Notes: generated by a model not told the origin, from the sequence alone. DNA of 64,000 nt from Epiperipatus broadwayi (GCA_028023455.1 JAQFVV010012506.1:3402714-3466713), one strand, 5' to 3'. Numbered from the stretch's first letter, positions 1 through 12,235 are shown. A program made the numbers and translations.

Positions 1-304
1 AATCCAGTTGTAAATTTACAATTTTATTAACTTTTATTTCTCAAAAAAATTATGTCAATCTATTTCACTATATACTATATACACATGAATGATAACCAAT
101 AACTATATCAAAAGTCTACTTTTTCTTTTAAAACAAGATATCATTCTTTAATTGCTTATTTATATCTGCAACTTATTTTCATATTCAGTTTTTTTTTATT
201 ATATATTAAAATCAGTCCTATATTTTTGTAATCACTCTAACTTGCTGCCTTCTCTTTCTACTAACACTTGCCTAGATTTTTCTCTAATTTGTGTCTCAAT
301 TTAC

Positions 305-336
<32 letters not shown>

Positions 337-1350
337 TATTATTAATTTACCTGGCATTTATAATTTCCCATTTTCAATTATATCATTTTATAAATCATTT
401 TTTATTCTCTTTTGCTCTTTTATACTTTTGATACTCTTCAAGGAGTGCTATGGCTTTTTGGAAATTTTTTTAACATTTTCAATTTCTTTTAAATACAATA
501 TTGTACTATTTGTTATTTACATTTACTTTTTATCTAACAAAAATAATGGCCTTTTTAAATTTATTAATGTTATTTTTTTTTTAAGGCAAAAAAAAGAGAG
601 AGAGAAAGAGAAGTCTCTCCTTCAAAAAGTTTTTAAAATGTAAAATATTACTTTCCAGCCATGATTAAAATTTTCAGTTTCAAGATCTTGAAAATTAGAA
701 TTCACTTGAAGTCTATTTTTATTGCCTAAAGTTTTCCATGTGTAATTTTTCTTGTGATTTTTAAACTACATATTATTAATATATTATATTTTCCATAAAA
801 AACATGACAATTTTTATGTCTTATAATATTATTTTCTTTTCACTGTCCTACTATAGTAATTCCAATTTTTCATCAATATTATACAACTACTTTTGTATTA
901 ATTTTACATTGCAGTTTTTGTTTTATATAATTTCTATTTTTAATCACGATCTGACTTAGAACACCTATTAATTTATCATACAACTTACACATTTCTTGTA
1001 ATATCTTAATTGTAAAATTATTAAATCTACAGATAAATAGGATAAAACAACTGTTAAATAATTACTTTTCAATCATCCATTTTAGGAAAACCACTAAGAG
1101 AATACACAAATTATCAGGGAGGCTAATTTTTAAATCGAGTCTAAGTTTTTTTCCCATCCTTTTATTTTCTACTAAAAATATCTAAATATGTATTTTATTT
1201 TCTAATCAACACTGGATTGTTATCTGTATTAATTATAATATGACTATCTAAAAGTACAAATCCCTAAACACAAACCAATACATTTTACAAAGGCTTTTTG
1301 ATTTAAATCTACCATTTTATAAATATATTCCAATAATAAGTAAAACTTAC
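1..1350. other. AT-rich noncoding DNA 3' of the last visible MFSD6-like exon
   Basis: Low-complexity AT-rich sequence with a (TA)n tract at about 305-329 and a purine-rich GA stretch at about 587-615. The 163-residue plus-strand reading frame at 152-643 is Phe/Ile/Tyr-rich and spans the TA repeat, so I read it as compositional. If the donor at 1350 is used, a further small 3' exon of the transporter should lie here or beyond the window; I could not pick one out. Confidence 0.5.
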
Positions 1351-1523
1351 ACTAATATCAATGTTTTCTTTCTTTGTTATTTTTTTATTGTGTGAGATAA
1401 AATAATGTCCGCTTATGTTGACAATTCCAAAACAGAAAGCAGAAATGCCTAAAGCTCTCATAGTCGCTCGAACACCAAATGCTTCAACTAAAATGCCTCC
1501 AATAAATGCACCAGTTCCCCTAC
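1351..1523 (-). CDS. MFSD6-like transporter, C-terminal exon (partial gene)
   Basis: Encodes the segment after the last large exon of an MFSD6-like major facilitator transporter (multi-pass membrane protein). The acceptor reads TTTACAG with the exon starting at 1523. The first two bases complete the Gly codon split at 7671, which restores the family-typical run GIGRGTGAFIGG and then LVEAFG. A hydrophobic segment follows (ALGISAFCFGIVNISGHYF), fitting transmembrane helix 12. A strong donor, AGT|GTAAGT, lies at 1351/1350 in phase 0, so I end the exon there. If it is not used, the frame reads on to a stop at 1309 after a Ser/Thr/Tyr-rich tail. The exon is joined to the upstream exon across a 6.1-kb repeat-filled intron. 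Family assignment is firm; the exact 3' end is less so. Confidence 0.8.
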
Positions 1524-1647
1524 CTGTAAAAATAGAAAAAAAATAGATTGCTATTATCAATAAATTAAAATAAAATGCTAGCATTTAATTTACAGATGTC
1601 ACATTATTTGTATTTCTATATTGTTTTTGCTAATAAGAGTTATATTG

Positions 1648-1741
1648 TCAAGTGTTGATGGCCTAGCAGTTAGCATAGCTGCCTTCCAAGTAGCTGGCCC
1701 AGGTTCACTTCCGGTCAATGCTTTGAAATATATATATATAT
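1648..1741 (+). repeat. tRNA-derived SINE-like fragment
   Basis: Contains an A-box-like TGGCCTAGCAG at 1659-1669 and a B-box-like GGTTCACTTCC at 1702-1712 with tRNA-like spacing, then a short (TA)n tail. It resembles the heads of the SINE copies at 9.4, 45.1, 47.6 and 56.9 kb but lacks their A-rich tail. It sits in the intron of the MFSD6-like gene, sense to the plus strand. Confidence 0.6.
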
Positions 1742-2193
1742 AAAGTTGTTAAAAATTATTGTTAAATATATTACAAACAACATATATTCAAAAAAAAAAA
1801 ATTGAAAAACTAGTTAATGTCAATAAAATTATAAATAAACCTTAAAAATGTAGCACATAATTTATTAACAACCAGAGCATAATTGGTTCACTATATTACT
1901 CTTATAAAGAAAACTTTTACTGGAGCTTAAAAGTTAGAACTGAAACAGAGCATTAAAATGGATGTTATTCTTATATGGCCATACTTTCATAGAAATTGCA
2001 AATATTTATACTATTACTATTTTTCAGTTATTAAATCTGTATAAGACATAAGATTTATAAAATAATCAATGCAACAAGATTGGTAAAAAAAAAAAAAAAA
2101 ACTATATAATTCTTACATTGATGACAAAGCTGTTTTCAAAATTCTAAAAATGATTTAATGGAAATATAAGAAAATAATTGATATAAAAATATT

Positions 2194-2790
2194 TATAAAA
2201 TATCTATGTGCTTGGTGCATAGATAGTGAAGTTAGTAAAAGCAAATAATATTCTGCAATTTAATGAGCTGAGTGCTTTCAGGAGATTTTATGCTCTCATA
2301 ATCATCGCTACTGAAATGCGGAGAACTATGCAAATATATGCAAATTAATGTGAAGTGATTAAAGAGATCATTTTCATGAAAGGAAAAAAATGCGGCTCAT
2401 CTATTGATTGATGTTGGATCATTTGCTATATAGCATGCTTCTTTTACCTGCCATTTGGTATCATTTCTTTCTGAACAAACAACAATTGCTGTAGTTGTTC
2501 TGAAAGAAATGATACCAAACGGAAAGTAAAAGAAAAATGCTATATAGCAAGTAATCCAACATCAAGCAATAGACGAGACACATGTTTTTCCCTCATGAAA
2601 ATTGTCTCTTTAATCACTTTACATTAATTTGCATATATTTGCATATTGCATTTCTGTAGTTCTCCACACTTCAGTAGCTATTATTATGGGAGCATAAAAT
2701 CTCCCAAAAGCACCCAGCTCATTAAATTGCAGAGTATTGAATGCTTTTACTAGCTTCATTATCTATGCACAAAGCACATATATATTTTAT
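2194..2790. repeat. Large inverted repeat (foldback element), arms about 290 bp
   Basis: The segment from about 2194 to 2482 is repeated in reverse complement at about 2503 to 2790, around a short centre near 2492. Matching landmarks include GCATAGATA/TATCTATGC at the outer ends and AAATGATACCAAA/TTTGGTATCATTT near the centre. The arms differ at scattered positions, so it is not recent. No coding capacity is visible. It is probably a nonautonomous foldback element inside the transporter intron; a transcript would form a long hairpin. Confidence 0.8.
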
Positions 2791-2850
2791 AGATTACATG
2801 CTATTGAAATAAATATTTAAAAATATTTATAATAAATGATTTTATTTTCT

Positions 2851-3026
2851 GTTACTGTGGAATGAAAAGCCAGAAAATAATTGTTTCTTTAACTGCCATT
2901 GTGGTTTTTATATTTAACTTAAAGTTCTGGATTCATACCCCTCACATTTTTACTTCACATTAAATATAAAAACTCTAATTGTGGTTGAAGAAACAGTTAC
3001 TTTCTGGCTTTTTAGTCCACAGTAAC
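2851..3026. mobile_element. MITE-like element with terminal inverted repeats (family 1)
   Basis: The ends GTTACTGTGGA and TCCACAGTAAC are inverted, and the arms (about 2851-2922 and 2956-3026) share AAAGCCAGAAA and TGTTTCTT. The element at 17393-17665 has similar arms (TAAAAAGC near the ends, then ATAATTGTTTCTT), so the two are one family. It is noncoding and lies in the transporter intron. Confidence 0.7.
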
Positions 3027-3109
3027 AATGAATAAGAGTGTTCATTACAACTATTTTTATATCTATTTTTTTTTTTTAGCATTTTTATTTTTGCAATTAT
3101 TTCAAATGT

Positions 3110-3445
3110 TACCCTAATGTTTGAAAATAAAATCACACATATTAAATAAAAATATTTTACAATAAATTTTTGTTCATTTGAAAAATATTTTTAAAAAATA
3201 AACTTTTATAATTAAAAGAAGAGGATGGTATATATGTATATTTTTTTAAAAGTTACAATAAAAAATATTTTAGAAATCATTTAAAAACTGAAATAAAAAC
3301 AAATCTTTGATTGTAAAAATTCATTTTTTAAAACAAAGAGTCCTTTTTTTTAGTTGTAAAAGTTGATTTTTAAAAAATACTTTCCAAATAAACAAAAATT
3401 TATTGTAAAAGATCTTTATTTAATATGCATGATTTTAAACATTTG
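3110..3445. repeat. AT-rich inverted repeat
   Basis: About 100 bases around 3118-3215 are repeated inverted at about 3345-3443. The clearest match is ACAATAAATTTTTGTT against AACAAAAATTTATTGT. The region is low complexity, which inflates apparent matches, but the match spans most of each arm. Noncoding; intronic. Confidence 0.6.
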
Positions 3446-4222
3446 TTTTTATTCCAATTCTAAATGACAGCTAAAATTATTTTTAATGTAATATTTTTTA
3501 AATATATATATACACAATCCTCTTGCAAGCATTACTGAAAATTTATTGAAGTGATATAAATGTATTTGAAATTTGATACTGAAGCAGTCAATCTTAGCAC
3601 AAGATTGAGCTTCACTATTCTACCGTTTAAACAGCACTAGCCCAATATCAACCCCTACATTTCATCCCATTCCTTTAGTCATATATATATATATATAAGT
3701 TGTATGTGTATTTCTGAGAAGCGTTTATAAGATTTATAAATATAAGTTTTGAATAAAAAATTTCTTTAATTATTTTAGTATCATTAATGTCAATAGATGC
3801 AGCTCAGAGATATACATATTTTATGGGAGCATATGTATATAATTACAAAATAATAAATGTTGTAAATAATTTTGTATATTTTAAAATTATATATTTTTTT
3901 TACTTTGAAATTATTATTTTTTTATAATTATATAAAAATTCAAGATGGAAGATGTAACCTTTAATTGTCCAAAAGTAATAAAAAGGGTGTAAACATTATA
4001 TTGTTTCAGGGTTTTAAAATAAATTTTAATTCAAGTTTTAATGAAAATAAAATTAAAACAAAGCTAATGGATTTTACTTTAGTTGCAAACATTTTTATCA
4101 AATCTATTTCCAATCTGGAAATTGATTGAATTTATTTTTGAACAATTATCTAAAGATTGCATCTCCAATAACAATAGCCAAAATATTTTTTTAGATTAAA
4201 GATTATGTTTTGGGCTAGGAAT

Positions 4223-4579
4223 TTAATTAAAAGCATTTCTGAGCAAATTAAGAAAGTTGTATAAATAGGGCTGAAAATATATTGTATTAGAGTTTTGTCT
4301 GCTGTTGCTAACATACTGCATGCTCGTTGATTTTTTTGAAATGGTATTCGAGTAGAGGGACCCAAGCCACCTTCTCTCAATTGTTATACCATCTTCTTGC
4401 CATGCAGTAGTATAGCTCCTTCCAATTAAAAGTGCCAGTGCCATTAGAGAACCACCGAGGCCAAGAAGAAATGCCTTTAACCTAATTAGAATCTGCCTGC
4501 ACTGAAAGTCAAAGAATGCTGCCTCAATACAAGAATTGTCTGTATCATCATTCCAGAGCATCATGGGGTAAAAGTGCAA
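4223..4579 (-). other. Unrecognised open reading frame, possible exon or TE remnant
   Basis: A 118-codon frame whose first two thirds have clearly higher GC than their surroundings, as exons do here. It contains Cys-bearing FFDFQCRQILIRLKAF, one hydrophobic segment (LLGLGGSLMALALLIG) and a charged stretch WQEDGITIERRW. I do not recognise the family. It lies inside the intron of the transporter but cannot belong to the same transcript, because exon 7671 joins exon 1523 directly in the correct phase. A CAG|GTAAGG donor-like site is near 4600 on the same strand, but no matching acceptor stands out. It could be a nested exon, a retropseudogene or transposon debris. Confidence 0.3.
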
Positions 4580-4599
4580 AAGTCATTTTAGTCACCTTA

Positions 4600-6640
4600 C
4601 CTGAGTTCTAACTAATTAATCTTAAAATTAATAGGTTTTTTTAAATGTAGAATCTCTGTTAACTCACTGATCGGTGAATACTTTAACCTAACTTTTCATT
4701 CTGTAACTCAACTAATTCTTATGTATATTCTTTCATCCAACTCACAATTATTATTCCTGTAATATAATGTGGTAATAATTTCTTATTGATATTTTTATAT
4801 TTTCACTTAATTTATATATGTAAATGTCAATCAAACCCAGTCTTGTGAGCTTCATCTATATCCTGCTGTAGATTAGAAAGGGGGGGAGAAAGTAATCAAT
4901 TATCTCATTTTAGTCTAAGATTGAGTTTTTCTTTCTAATGAAAATAAACATTCAAATAGTTTTTTTAAATTTATCCGAGATGTTTAAATAATTTTCCAAT
5001 CTGGGTGGGTTTTGGTGTCCATTTTGATTTTATTGATTTCTTTATTTTAATAATCATCACCAAAAGGCAACTCATTTTATTTTGTTAGCCACACTCTTAA
5101 GTGTGCGAATTTGTTTGTTTTTTTATATATGTTAAATAAAATGGGATTGATTCAAGAAGGGGGAGAAATGCATGATTTATTAATTATAATTTTAATTTCT
5201 TATTAGTGACTTTATTGTGTATGGGTCATTATTTAAACCTATCATTACATATTTATTAAACTATTTAAGGCTTTATTTTATTATTAAACCAAATCTTTTC
5301 ACATCTTTATAGTCATGTTGCTAGCATATGTCAGAATTTGTTAATAAGTTATATTGCTTTGATCGGATCTGTCCATACTGTCACTCCAGAGGATCCCAAT
5401 TTTTGTTGTTTGCCATTCTTCTTATATATTTTATTATATTGCTCATATCTGTCTACATCATTGCTCCAGAAGATTACGAAGCCTTCCTTCTCTTTTTAGT
5501 GTTCTTGTTCAAAACAGGGGTATATATCTACACCCTGGAACAAGCAAGCTAGTGCAGTTGAAGCTCTGTATGGATTACCATATATCGGACTGTAGCAACT
5601 TCCTACCTACCTCTCCATAAGGTATCACTCTGCCTAAAGTGGGCATACCATCATCAAATAGAAGAATGATGAACTTTTATTGGCCAAAGTCACCATATTT
5701 CCTACTTACTGACATATATGCTAGCACTGCAATTCTTTATATTTCATTCCCCCACCTGTTTAAGAAAATAATTTGTCATGATATGTGAGAATGAATCATT
5801 TATATCATTAAATATTTTTTGTTGGAGTTTTTAGATCCAACCATTTTAAAGCTGCCTTCTCCTTCTTTTAAATAAGCCATCACCATATTTATAAAATTTC
5901 ACTAAATACTTGATCTCTAAATGTTTAAAATGAATAATAAATACTTATCTTCATATACTTATAAATCCCAATGTTATCTTTTCAAATGTTGTAAATAAAA
6001 TGCAATAAATAATAAATAAATCTTTGTATCATAATGCCAAGGGCAACCTAACAAAGTTATATAAGTAGCGAAACCCCATTATTATATCTTTATATATAAT
6101 TTCTTAATGTGTAAAACATCCACCAACCACCCAGACAAACATTTTATGTAAAGTTAAATAAAATCTGATTTCCAAATATACCTTATTTATTGTAATACCC
6201 CCCTAGATCTATACCCATCAATCTATAAACAAGTGATTTAAGATTGTCAAATACATGTAAATAAAAGAAAGTGTATATTGTGTGAAGTTGGTAATATATA
6301 TAATTATATAATCTTTTGTTATAATAAATATTCATATATAAAATTAATCCAGGTGTTCGAATATTATTAATATATTTATATTATTTAAATTATCTTTCGG
6401 GTCCACTTAATATCTCATCATCATCATCATCATCATCATCAGTTGAGATCTCAAATATGTTGTAGCACCAAGCCCAGAAATGATGAATTTATGTGGTATC
6501 ACCATAGGTGTTGTCCACAAGGTTATAGATTTGGAGAATGGGCAAATAGGTTAGAATTCATGACTGCTCCTGACCTGTGTATCTCATGCATAATTGGATT
6601 CGGGGTACTTTTGCTCAGATTCTAAGTTTTGTTGCGTGGA
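4600..6640. other. AT-rich intronic DNA without a recognisable gene
   Basis: The plus-strand frame at 5328-5552 is hydrophobic. It falls in a patch of somewhat higher GC (about 5340-5720) that may be old repeat DNA, but no family is recognisable. A short trinucleotide run (TCATCA) lies at about 6415-6440. Confidence 0.4.
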
Positions 6641-6654
6641 CATACATTTTTGAC

Positions 6655-6815
6655 TGGTACAATATCAAAATATTTAACATTTCATCTGCCAAGAAACTGG
6701 GGTCATCTATCAAAACAGCATTGCTAGTGATTTATTAAAAATGCACAAAATTTGGACAAATTATATTGAATATAAATATATTAAATCTTGATTTAAAAAT
6801 ATGTATCCAAATAAA
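6655..6815 (+). repeat. Dispersed repeat copy
   Basis: The series of short blocks TATCAAAATATTTAA, AGAAACTGGGTCA, AGTGATT and a GAATATAAATATATT-like block recurs in the same order in the tandem pair at 22857-23345. A related end (CCTCTTGCAA) also occurs near 3518. This is a diverged dispersed repeat of unknown class. Confidence 0.45.
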
Positions 6816-7164
6816 TAAACAAATAGAGATTGTAACTTAAATAAAAATGTTTAAAAATAAAAATAATGATTATAACAAATAGAATTTTAAGAAATAAGTA
6901 AAAATTAATGTGAAATCATAGAAATTATCCATAGTTTTTGAATAATAACATAATATATCAATAATAAAAAATTCAGACATCAAAAAGTATATTAATATTT
7001 GTCAAAGATTGGAAATGGTATTCAGTTATGATAATATATTTCTAAAAATTAACTTTTACAATTAAAAAGTATTATAAAAAATATTGATATCTTTAATCTC
7101 AAATTTTTATCAATATTGTAGGCTACAAAAAATGGGTACTTTATTAGATCAAATTAAATTTTTA

Positions 7165-7564
7165 CTTAAATTATCTATCCATTATTTGTCCACTTGCATA
7201 TCTATCTATCTTTCTACCTCTATTTACCTATTTATCTAGATATTGGCTGTTATTTCCCTGCCTATCCCACCAGTCTATGCATACTCATATCTATAAATCT
7301 ATTAATCATCCATCTATCTACACATCCACTACTTATTTATCTTTCTATGTATGTATGTATACACTTATATATTTATCTTTTTATCTATCTATCTTTTACC
7401 TATTTATTCATCTATTTATCTATATTTTCTTTCTATATTTCTATATATATTATTTATTTATCTAGCAATTTACCTAACTACCTATCTATTTGCCTATTTA
7501 ACATTATCTAAATATTTATCTAGTCATTTATCTACCTAATTTTTTTTATCCATCCATCTATTTC

Positions 7565-7611
<47 letters not shown>
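7165..7611 (+). repeat. Degenerate (TATC)n tract followed by (TA)n
   Basis: Bases 7165-7560 are a degenerate tetranucleotide array of TATC/TCTA units, and 7568-7611 is an uninterrupted (TA)n run. Overlapping Tyr/Leu/Ile-rich reading frames here come from the repeat and are not genes. The array ends about 60 bases from the splice donor of the large transporter exon. Confidence 0.85.
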
Positions 7612-7615
<4 letters not shown>

Positions 7616-7670
7616 TTATTCATTCATACATCCATATGCCAAATTATATAAATTCAAAGGAAATATTTAC

Positions 7671-9128
7671 CAATGCCATTGTGAGCTCCAGACATTAATC
7701 CTTGTAATGTTGCCAACATGCCTTTTGGTGCTATTACTGTTGCATACACTAAAGCAGCTACCATCATTAAATGATATGTAAAAACATCCATGCTTTCAAA
7801 TAGCAGTGACCAATGTGAATGGACTATAAATGAATAACCTACTAATCGGATGCCATAAAATAAAAATGCTAAATTAATTACATAAATTTTACCTAAGCAA
7901 TCAATAATAATCCTTGATAAAAATAAAACTGGGATAGCAGATAAACTTTTAGCTGCAACTGCTAATCCTAAAACCAATTTAGAAATGCCAAGGTCTGTTA
8001 AAAATAAAAAAAGCATAGTTTCTAAAAATCCACTGTATGTTCCAAATAAATACATATTAAATAAAAATAAACTAATATTAAAGTTGCATAAAACAATTTT
8101 AATGTTCGTAAAAGTTTTCTTAGTTTGTATTTGCATTTTTATTTTAACTAAACTAACTATAAGAGACGATATGGTAATTAATCCACTAAATATAAAAAAT
8201 ACTGGGGAAAAATTTTCTTTACTTTTATTTTTGCTAAATATATCAATAAGTAATCCGGCAATAGGTGGTACAATAACAGATCCCAGAACACACCATATTC
8301 TTTCTTTGCCTACATCACTTCCTTGTTCTTTCACCATTGTTACTAAGGTTGTATTTAGTAACAAAATTACAATAGAGCAGCAGACATCAAATGTTATTCT
8401 TAAAATTAAATAAACCCAAAATGTCATTTCTATTTTGTAAAAATTGAGTTCGTTGCAATAACAAGTGGTCATATTTAAAAGTGTAACACTACAAAAAATT
8501 TGGCACTCTTCTTTTTCTGGTTTACACTTTAATCGATGGTTCCAAGAATTAAAATGTTTAAATTTTATAATACTAAAATAGGGATCAGAAGATTCATTTT
8601 TAATTTTTATAGTTACAAAATTACTAAAATATAAAGTTCTAGGAATGTCTTTTTGAAACACTTGGCAAATATTAATGTTATTTTCCGAGGAATAACACAT
8701 TTCAAATATTTCTGAATTATTAAATAAGCAAGTACTATCACAGTTCGATAAACTGATTGTAACATTTTTTAATAAATTCGAAAGATCACACTCCAAGCAA
8801 GCACTGGAATGTAAACTGTAGTTTGTAAACCGACCTCCATTAAAGTCACAATTAAATTCTATTTTTTTAAATTCTGGATTTAATTTATCTACTTTTTCTA
8901 CTGAACTTGTAGGAACAAACATTAGTAATCCACCAAAAAGTGCATTTAATAATAAAAAACAAAACAAAAGAGATTTGTAATTGCCTAATTTGTCAGTTAA
9001 AATGCCAACAAGAAATGATCCTATAAAGAAAGAAATCGGAAGAACGGTGTAAATAATGGATGTCTGTAGCAAAGATAATCCCAATTCTCGCATATGTACT
9101 GTAAGGTATGGAAGAACTGCCAGCATTC
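7671..9128 (-). CDS. MFSD6-like major facilitator transporter, large internal exon
   Basis: Encodes about 485 residues of an MFSD6-like transporter, a 12-helix membrane protein of the major facilitator superfamily; substrates are not settled for most members. The acceptor is TTTATTTTAG at 9138-9129, so the Met codons at 9141 and 9126 are internal and the true start lies in an unseen upstream exon. The donor GTAAAT follows 7671. Helices 1-3 span about the first 67 residues (PYLTVHMRELGLS, then FLVGILTDKLG). A long Cys-rich loop of about 155 residues with several N-glycosylation sequons (NYS, NVT, NNS, NES, NMT) follows, as in the family. Then come VKEQGSDVGKERIW and GLLIDIF, the family signature, and five or more helices ending in LQGLMSGAHNGIG. 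The frame is intact. A 142-codon antisense frame inside it is a shadow. Confidence 0.9.
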
Positions 9129-9377
9129 CTAAAATAAACAAAATGGAAAAATAATAATAATAATTAATATCTTTTCACAATATTAAAATTCTAAATATAA
9201 CAAAATAATGGATAAATATTTAGAATGATTTTAATAAATAAACCACAAATATTTTTAAATCGTTTTAAAATTTTATTTAAATAAATAAAATGACACTTAA
9301 AATAGATATACCATAAAATATATTTTATTACTAAGTTTTTATACGGGAAGAAGAGCTACAAAACTCACAATTAATTC

Positions 9378-9485
9378 TTTTTTTTTTTTTCATGTATCAT
9401 AGCATCGGCCAGGAAAAGAACCCTCTAACCAGGGACAACTGCTTGTTAGGCAGCTGTGCTGACCTCTCGACCACCAACTCTTGAC
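9378..9485 (-). repeat. tRNA-derived SINE, minus strand
   Basis: Read on the minus strand: a head with GTTGGTGGTCGAGAGGTCAG (A-box side), GCTGCC and an anticodon-loop-like region, a weak B box, then CCGATGCTATGA and an A tail (the T run 9378-9390). Same family as 45092-45204 and 56922-57038. It lies just upstream of the large transporter exon, in its intron. Confidence 0.75.
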
Positions 9486-9830
9486 AATTCATTATTATTT
9501 TCTCACGGTTTAGTGCAGTAACCAAATGGCGGATTCTGTAATTTCGGTGTCTTTAGTTCGGATGATTTCACTGCTCCAACTTTTTATAAACTTCCGAATA
9601 TTCAATTATTTTTTATTTATTTATTTTAATTCAGTCGTATTGATTAATAAAGACTATTGTAAAACTTTAATTCGACTTAATTGAAGCTGCAAATAAAATA
9701 AAGTACTTTATAATACGCAAGTCAACAAATTTGCAGTTTGACAAATAGTTTATAAAAATTTTGGGCATTACATTTTTATTAGCAAAATTGCTTAATTCAA
9801 CATATAAACATTATAGTTAGCCAAGTAGTG

Positions 9831-10561
9831 AAAAACTCCCTTATCAAATAATAATATATTTTTATTATTTTTAAATTTTAAACTTCTTATTATAATATTC
9901 ATATCTATATAATCCTAATATAAAATTAATTAAATATTTATATAACATATCTTTCATTTTTAAAACTAATAAACATAACTATAATTAAAATTTATCATAT
10001 CATAACATAATATTTAAATTTATAATATTACTTATTTTTCAATATTCTTCTAAATAACATTTAATCATATTCATTTTACTAATTTAATAATAATTTTCAA
10101 TTCTTTTTTTTAAAATTACAACAAAATTTATCATTTTAACACTTCTTCTAAAAATAAATCTTTAAAATTTATATTTAAAAATATAACCAAGACCAATTAT
10201 AATATTCATCACATAAATCTATACAAAACTATACAAATTCTTACCATTTATCTTAAATATATCTTTTAAAACTACAATTAAAACAATAACTTCCAACAAT
10301 TTACTATATTTAATATTTTATAAACTATATTTTAATAATTCGAACTCATCTCATCAGACTCAAAAAATCAAAAATATAATATAAAACAAAATAATCTAAA
10401 AAAACACCTCTCTCCATCCATCCATCATCATTAATTTTTTTAAAATTCTTACAAATTTTATTTCAAACCAATAACTAGAAAACTTTCTCCTTTAACTCTA
10501 AATCTAAAAAAACCATCATCCAACTCTATAAAATACTTAACACAAACATTTCTCTTCCACA
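9831..10561. other. Stretch almost devoid of G on the plus strand
   Basis: I find no G between 9831 and 10190 and only four in the whole segment (10191, 10342, 10357, 10478), while C occurs at roughly one base in ten. On the minus strand, which is the sense strand of the transporter, this is C depletion. No ORF or repeat unit explains it. It lies upstream of the transporter exon, probably in an intron or the 5' region. Confidence 0.85.
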
Positions 10562-11840
10562 GCCTACCGAGAAAAAACCCACACCCACACAAAAAAAACA
10601 CGAGAGACCAGAGTCCGACAGAGAAATGGAGAAAACAGATAAAAAAGTACACCAGACAAAACTAAGAAACCAGCCGACGAATATAAAGAAACAAGAACAA
10701 GCAAAACTCCGAAACCTTTCACAAAAATACATCCCAACAAAACAACTAAAGAAAGACAAAAAACACAAATTTATAATATTTCAAAGTCCACTAAAATTTA
10801 TCGTAAAATTTTAAATCTAGAACACCCTCAATCTTGCTGACATTAAAACTTTAGAGCTTGACATAATAAAAAAACACACACCATTCATAAACCAACTAAA
10901 ATTAGCTAAATATTATCTATCAATTTCAATCTATATTTTAAGTAGTTTATTGATTTACGTTTTTTCAGCGTAATAAATTATTGGGGGGGGGAGGAAAATA
11001 TAACAAAAAAAAAAAAGCAAACTTTATAATTTGTGCTAGAGGAACACCATATTTAAAATCTTTTGAAACTATTTAAAAGGTATTTGCTATATTATTTAAA
11101 ACACTTTCCAAGTAGAAAATAAAATTAGAGTATTTAAAAGGAATTTGTAATATTTAAAACACTTTCCCGTAATGAAAATGAAATTTGTAAATTATTTAAA
11201 AAAGCATATTAAAACCAACCAGTATTTAAAATAATTGCGTAAATGATTAAAAAGATTTTGCGTATCGAAAAATAATTCCCAATATTTAAAATATAGATTG
11301 AACTAGAAACCCATTTCATATAGACATTTTCAATATTTAAAATTATTTAAACATAAAATTGTGACTATTTTATAACATTTATATTTCAACCTTTTACTAG
11401 ACGTAACCACACTCAGGCAGCAAAAACCCAAACAACCATACCCACATTTACATTAAACCTAACGGGAGAGCACGAAGAAAAGAGAATAAATATAAAAAAA
11501 GAAAGACAAGAAAAAAAACACACAAACCCACCAAAGTACCACCCGAAAGAAGCTAACCCCAAAGAAAGGAATTACTATAAACGAAACCAAACTCCAAAGG
11601 GAAACAACTCGTCAAAAAACCTCAGAGAACAGAGGTAGGGAAGTACGGAAAAACCCCATAAGAAGCACACTACGAAGTAAGTTTCAACACAGAACATCCC
11701 CCCCCTCAGTTCCCGAAAGGACGCGAACCAGAACGGTAAGGTTAGTAAACAAATAACCCAAAACTAAAAGATTTGAATAATTTATAATATAACAAAAGCA
11801 TTATAATATTTTAAACGGCAACAAGATATAACTTCAACGT
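10562..11840. other. A/C-rich, T-poor noncoding zone
   Basis: Compositionally biased sequence: 10562-10770 and 11400-11760 are A- and C-rich with few T on the plus strand, and 11040-11350 is full of TATTTAAAA-type motifs. A G run lies at about 10983-10990 and an A run at about 11004-11015. A Lys-rich plus-strand frame (10626-10814) and a Cys/Phe-rich minus frame (10526-10768) are products of this composition. No gene is recognised. Confidence 0.5.
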
Positions 11841-11943
11841 ATTAGTAATATCAGCATTTATCCACAACTCGATACTCTGCTACTAAACCGATTTCAAACA
11901 TAGAAACAGCATGAATACAACAGAAAGGGACAACAAAGAGCTA

Positions 11944-12110
11944 GCTTTGTAATACATTTTTACCGAGAAAACAACCAAGCTTTGTAATATTATTTTATAA
12001 CTTTGAGAACCACTCAACTTTTACTATATTTTATCCCGGAACACACGAAGCTTTGTAATAATATTGTTTTATAACTCTGGCACATTCATTGCTTTGTATT
12101 ATTATTTATA
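11944..12110 (+). repeat. Short degenerate tandem repeats (GCTTTGTAAT motif)
   Basis: The motif GCTTTGTA followed by an AT-rich tract and usually TTATAACTNTG recurs at about 11944, 11979, 12050 and 12091, spaced 35-71 bases apart. Unit length varies, so this is a degenerate array rather than a clean satellite. Confidence 0.6.
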
Positions 12111-12235
12111 ACCCTGAACCCCCCCGTGAGCTGCTGACCAACCCTAGCTTGAGTATTTATTGTTATATTAAATTTTAAATATAAATTTGTCTCGTCTCAT
12201 TACTTGCTCTTATCTTAGATCCTGTTAAGGTATAT

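Noticed and set aside
152-643. 163-codon plus-strand frame
   Set aside because: Low-complexity Phe/Ile/Tyr composition crossing a TA repeat; no domain or splice context.
1309-1350. Simple read-through of the transporter to the stop at 1309 as the certain C terminus
   Set aside because: A near-consensus donor (AGT|GTAAGT) at 1351/1350 makes splicing to another exon at least as likely; left open.
6414-6442. CTGATGATGATG on the minus strand as a hammerhead core
   Set aside because: It arises from a trinucleotide repeat, and the downstream GAAAG lacks the needed geometry.
7194-7539. Overlapping Tyr/Leu/Ile-rich plus-strand frames
   Set aside because: Produced by the degenerate TATC array.
7985-8413. 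142-codon plus-strand frame
   Set aside because: It is antisense to the large MFSD6-like exon, whose minus-strand frame carries the family motifs and splice sites.
10526-10814. Cys/Phe-rich minus frames and a Lys-rich plus frame
   Set aside because: They overlap on opposite strands in a compositionally biased segment and resemble no family.
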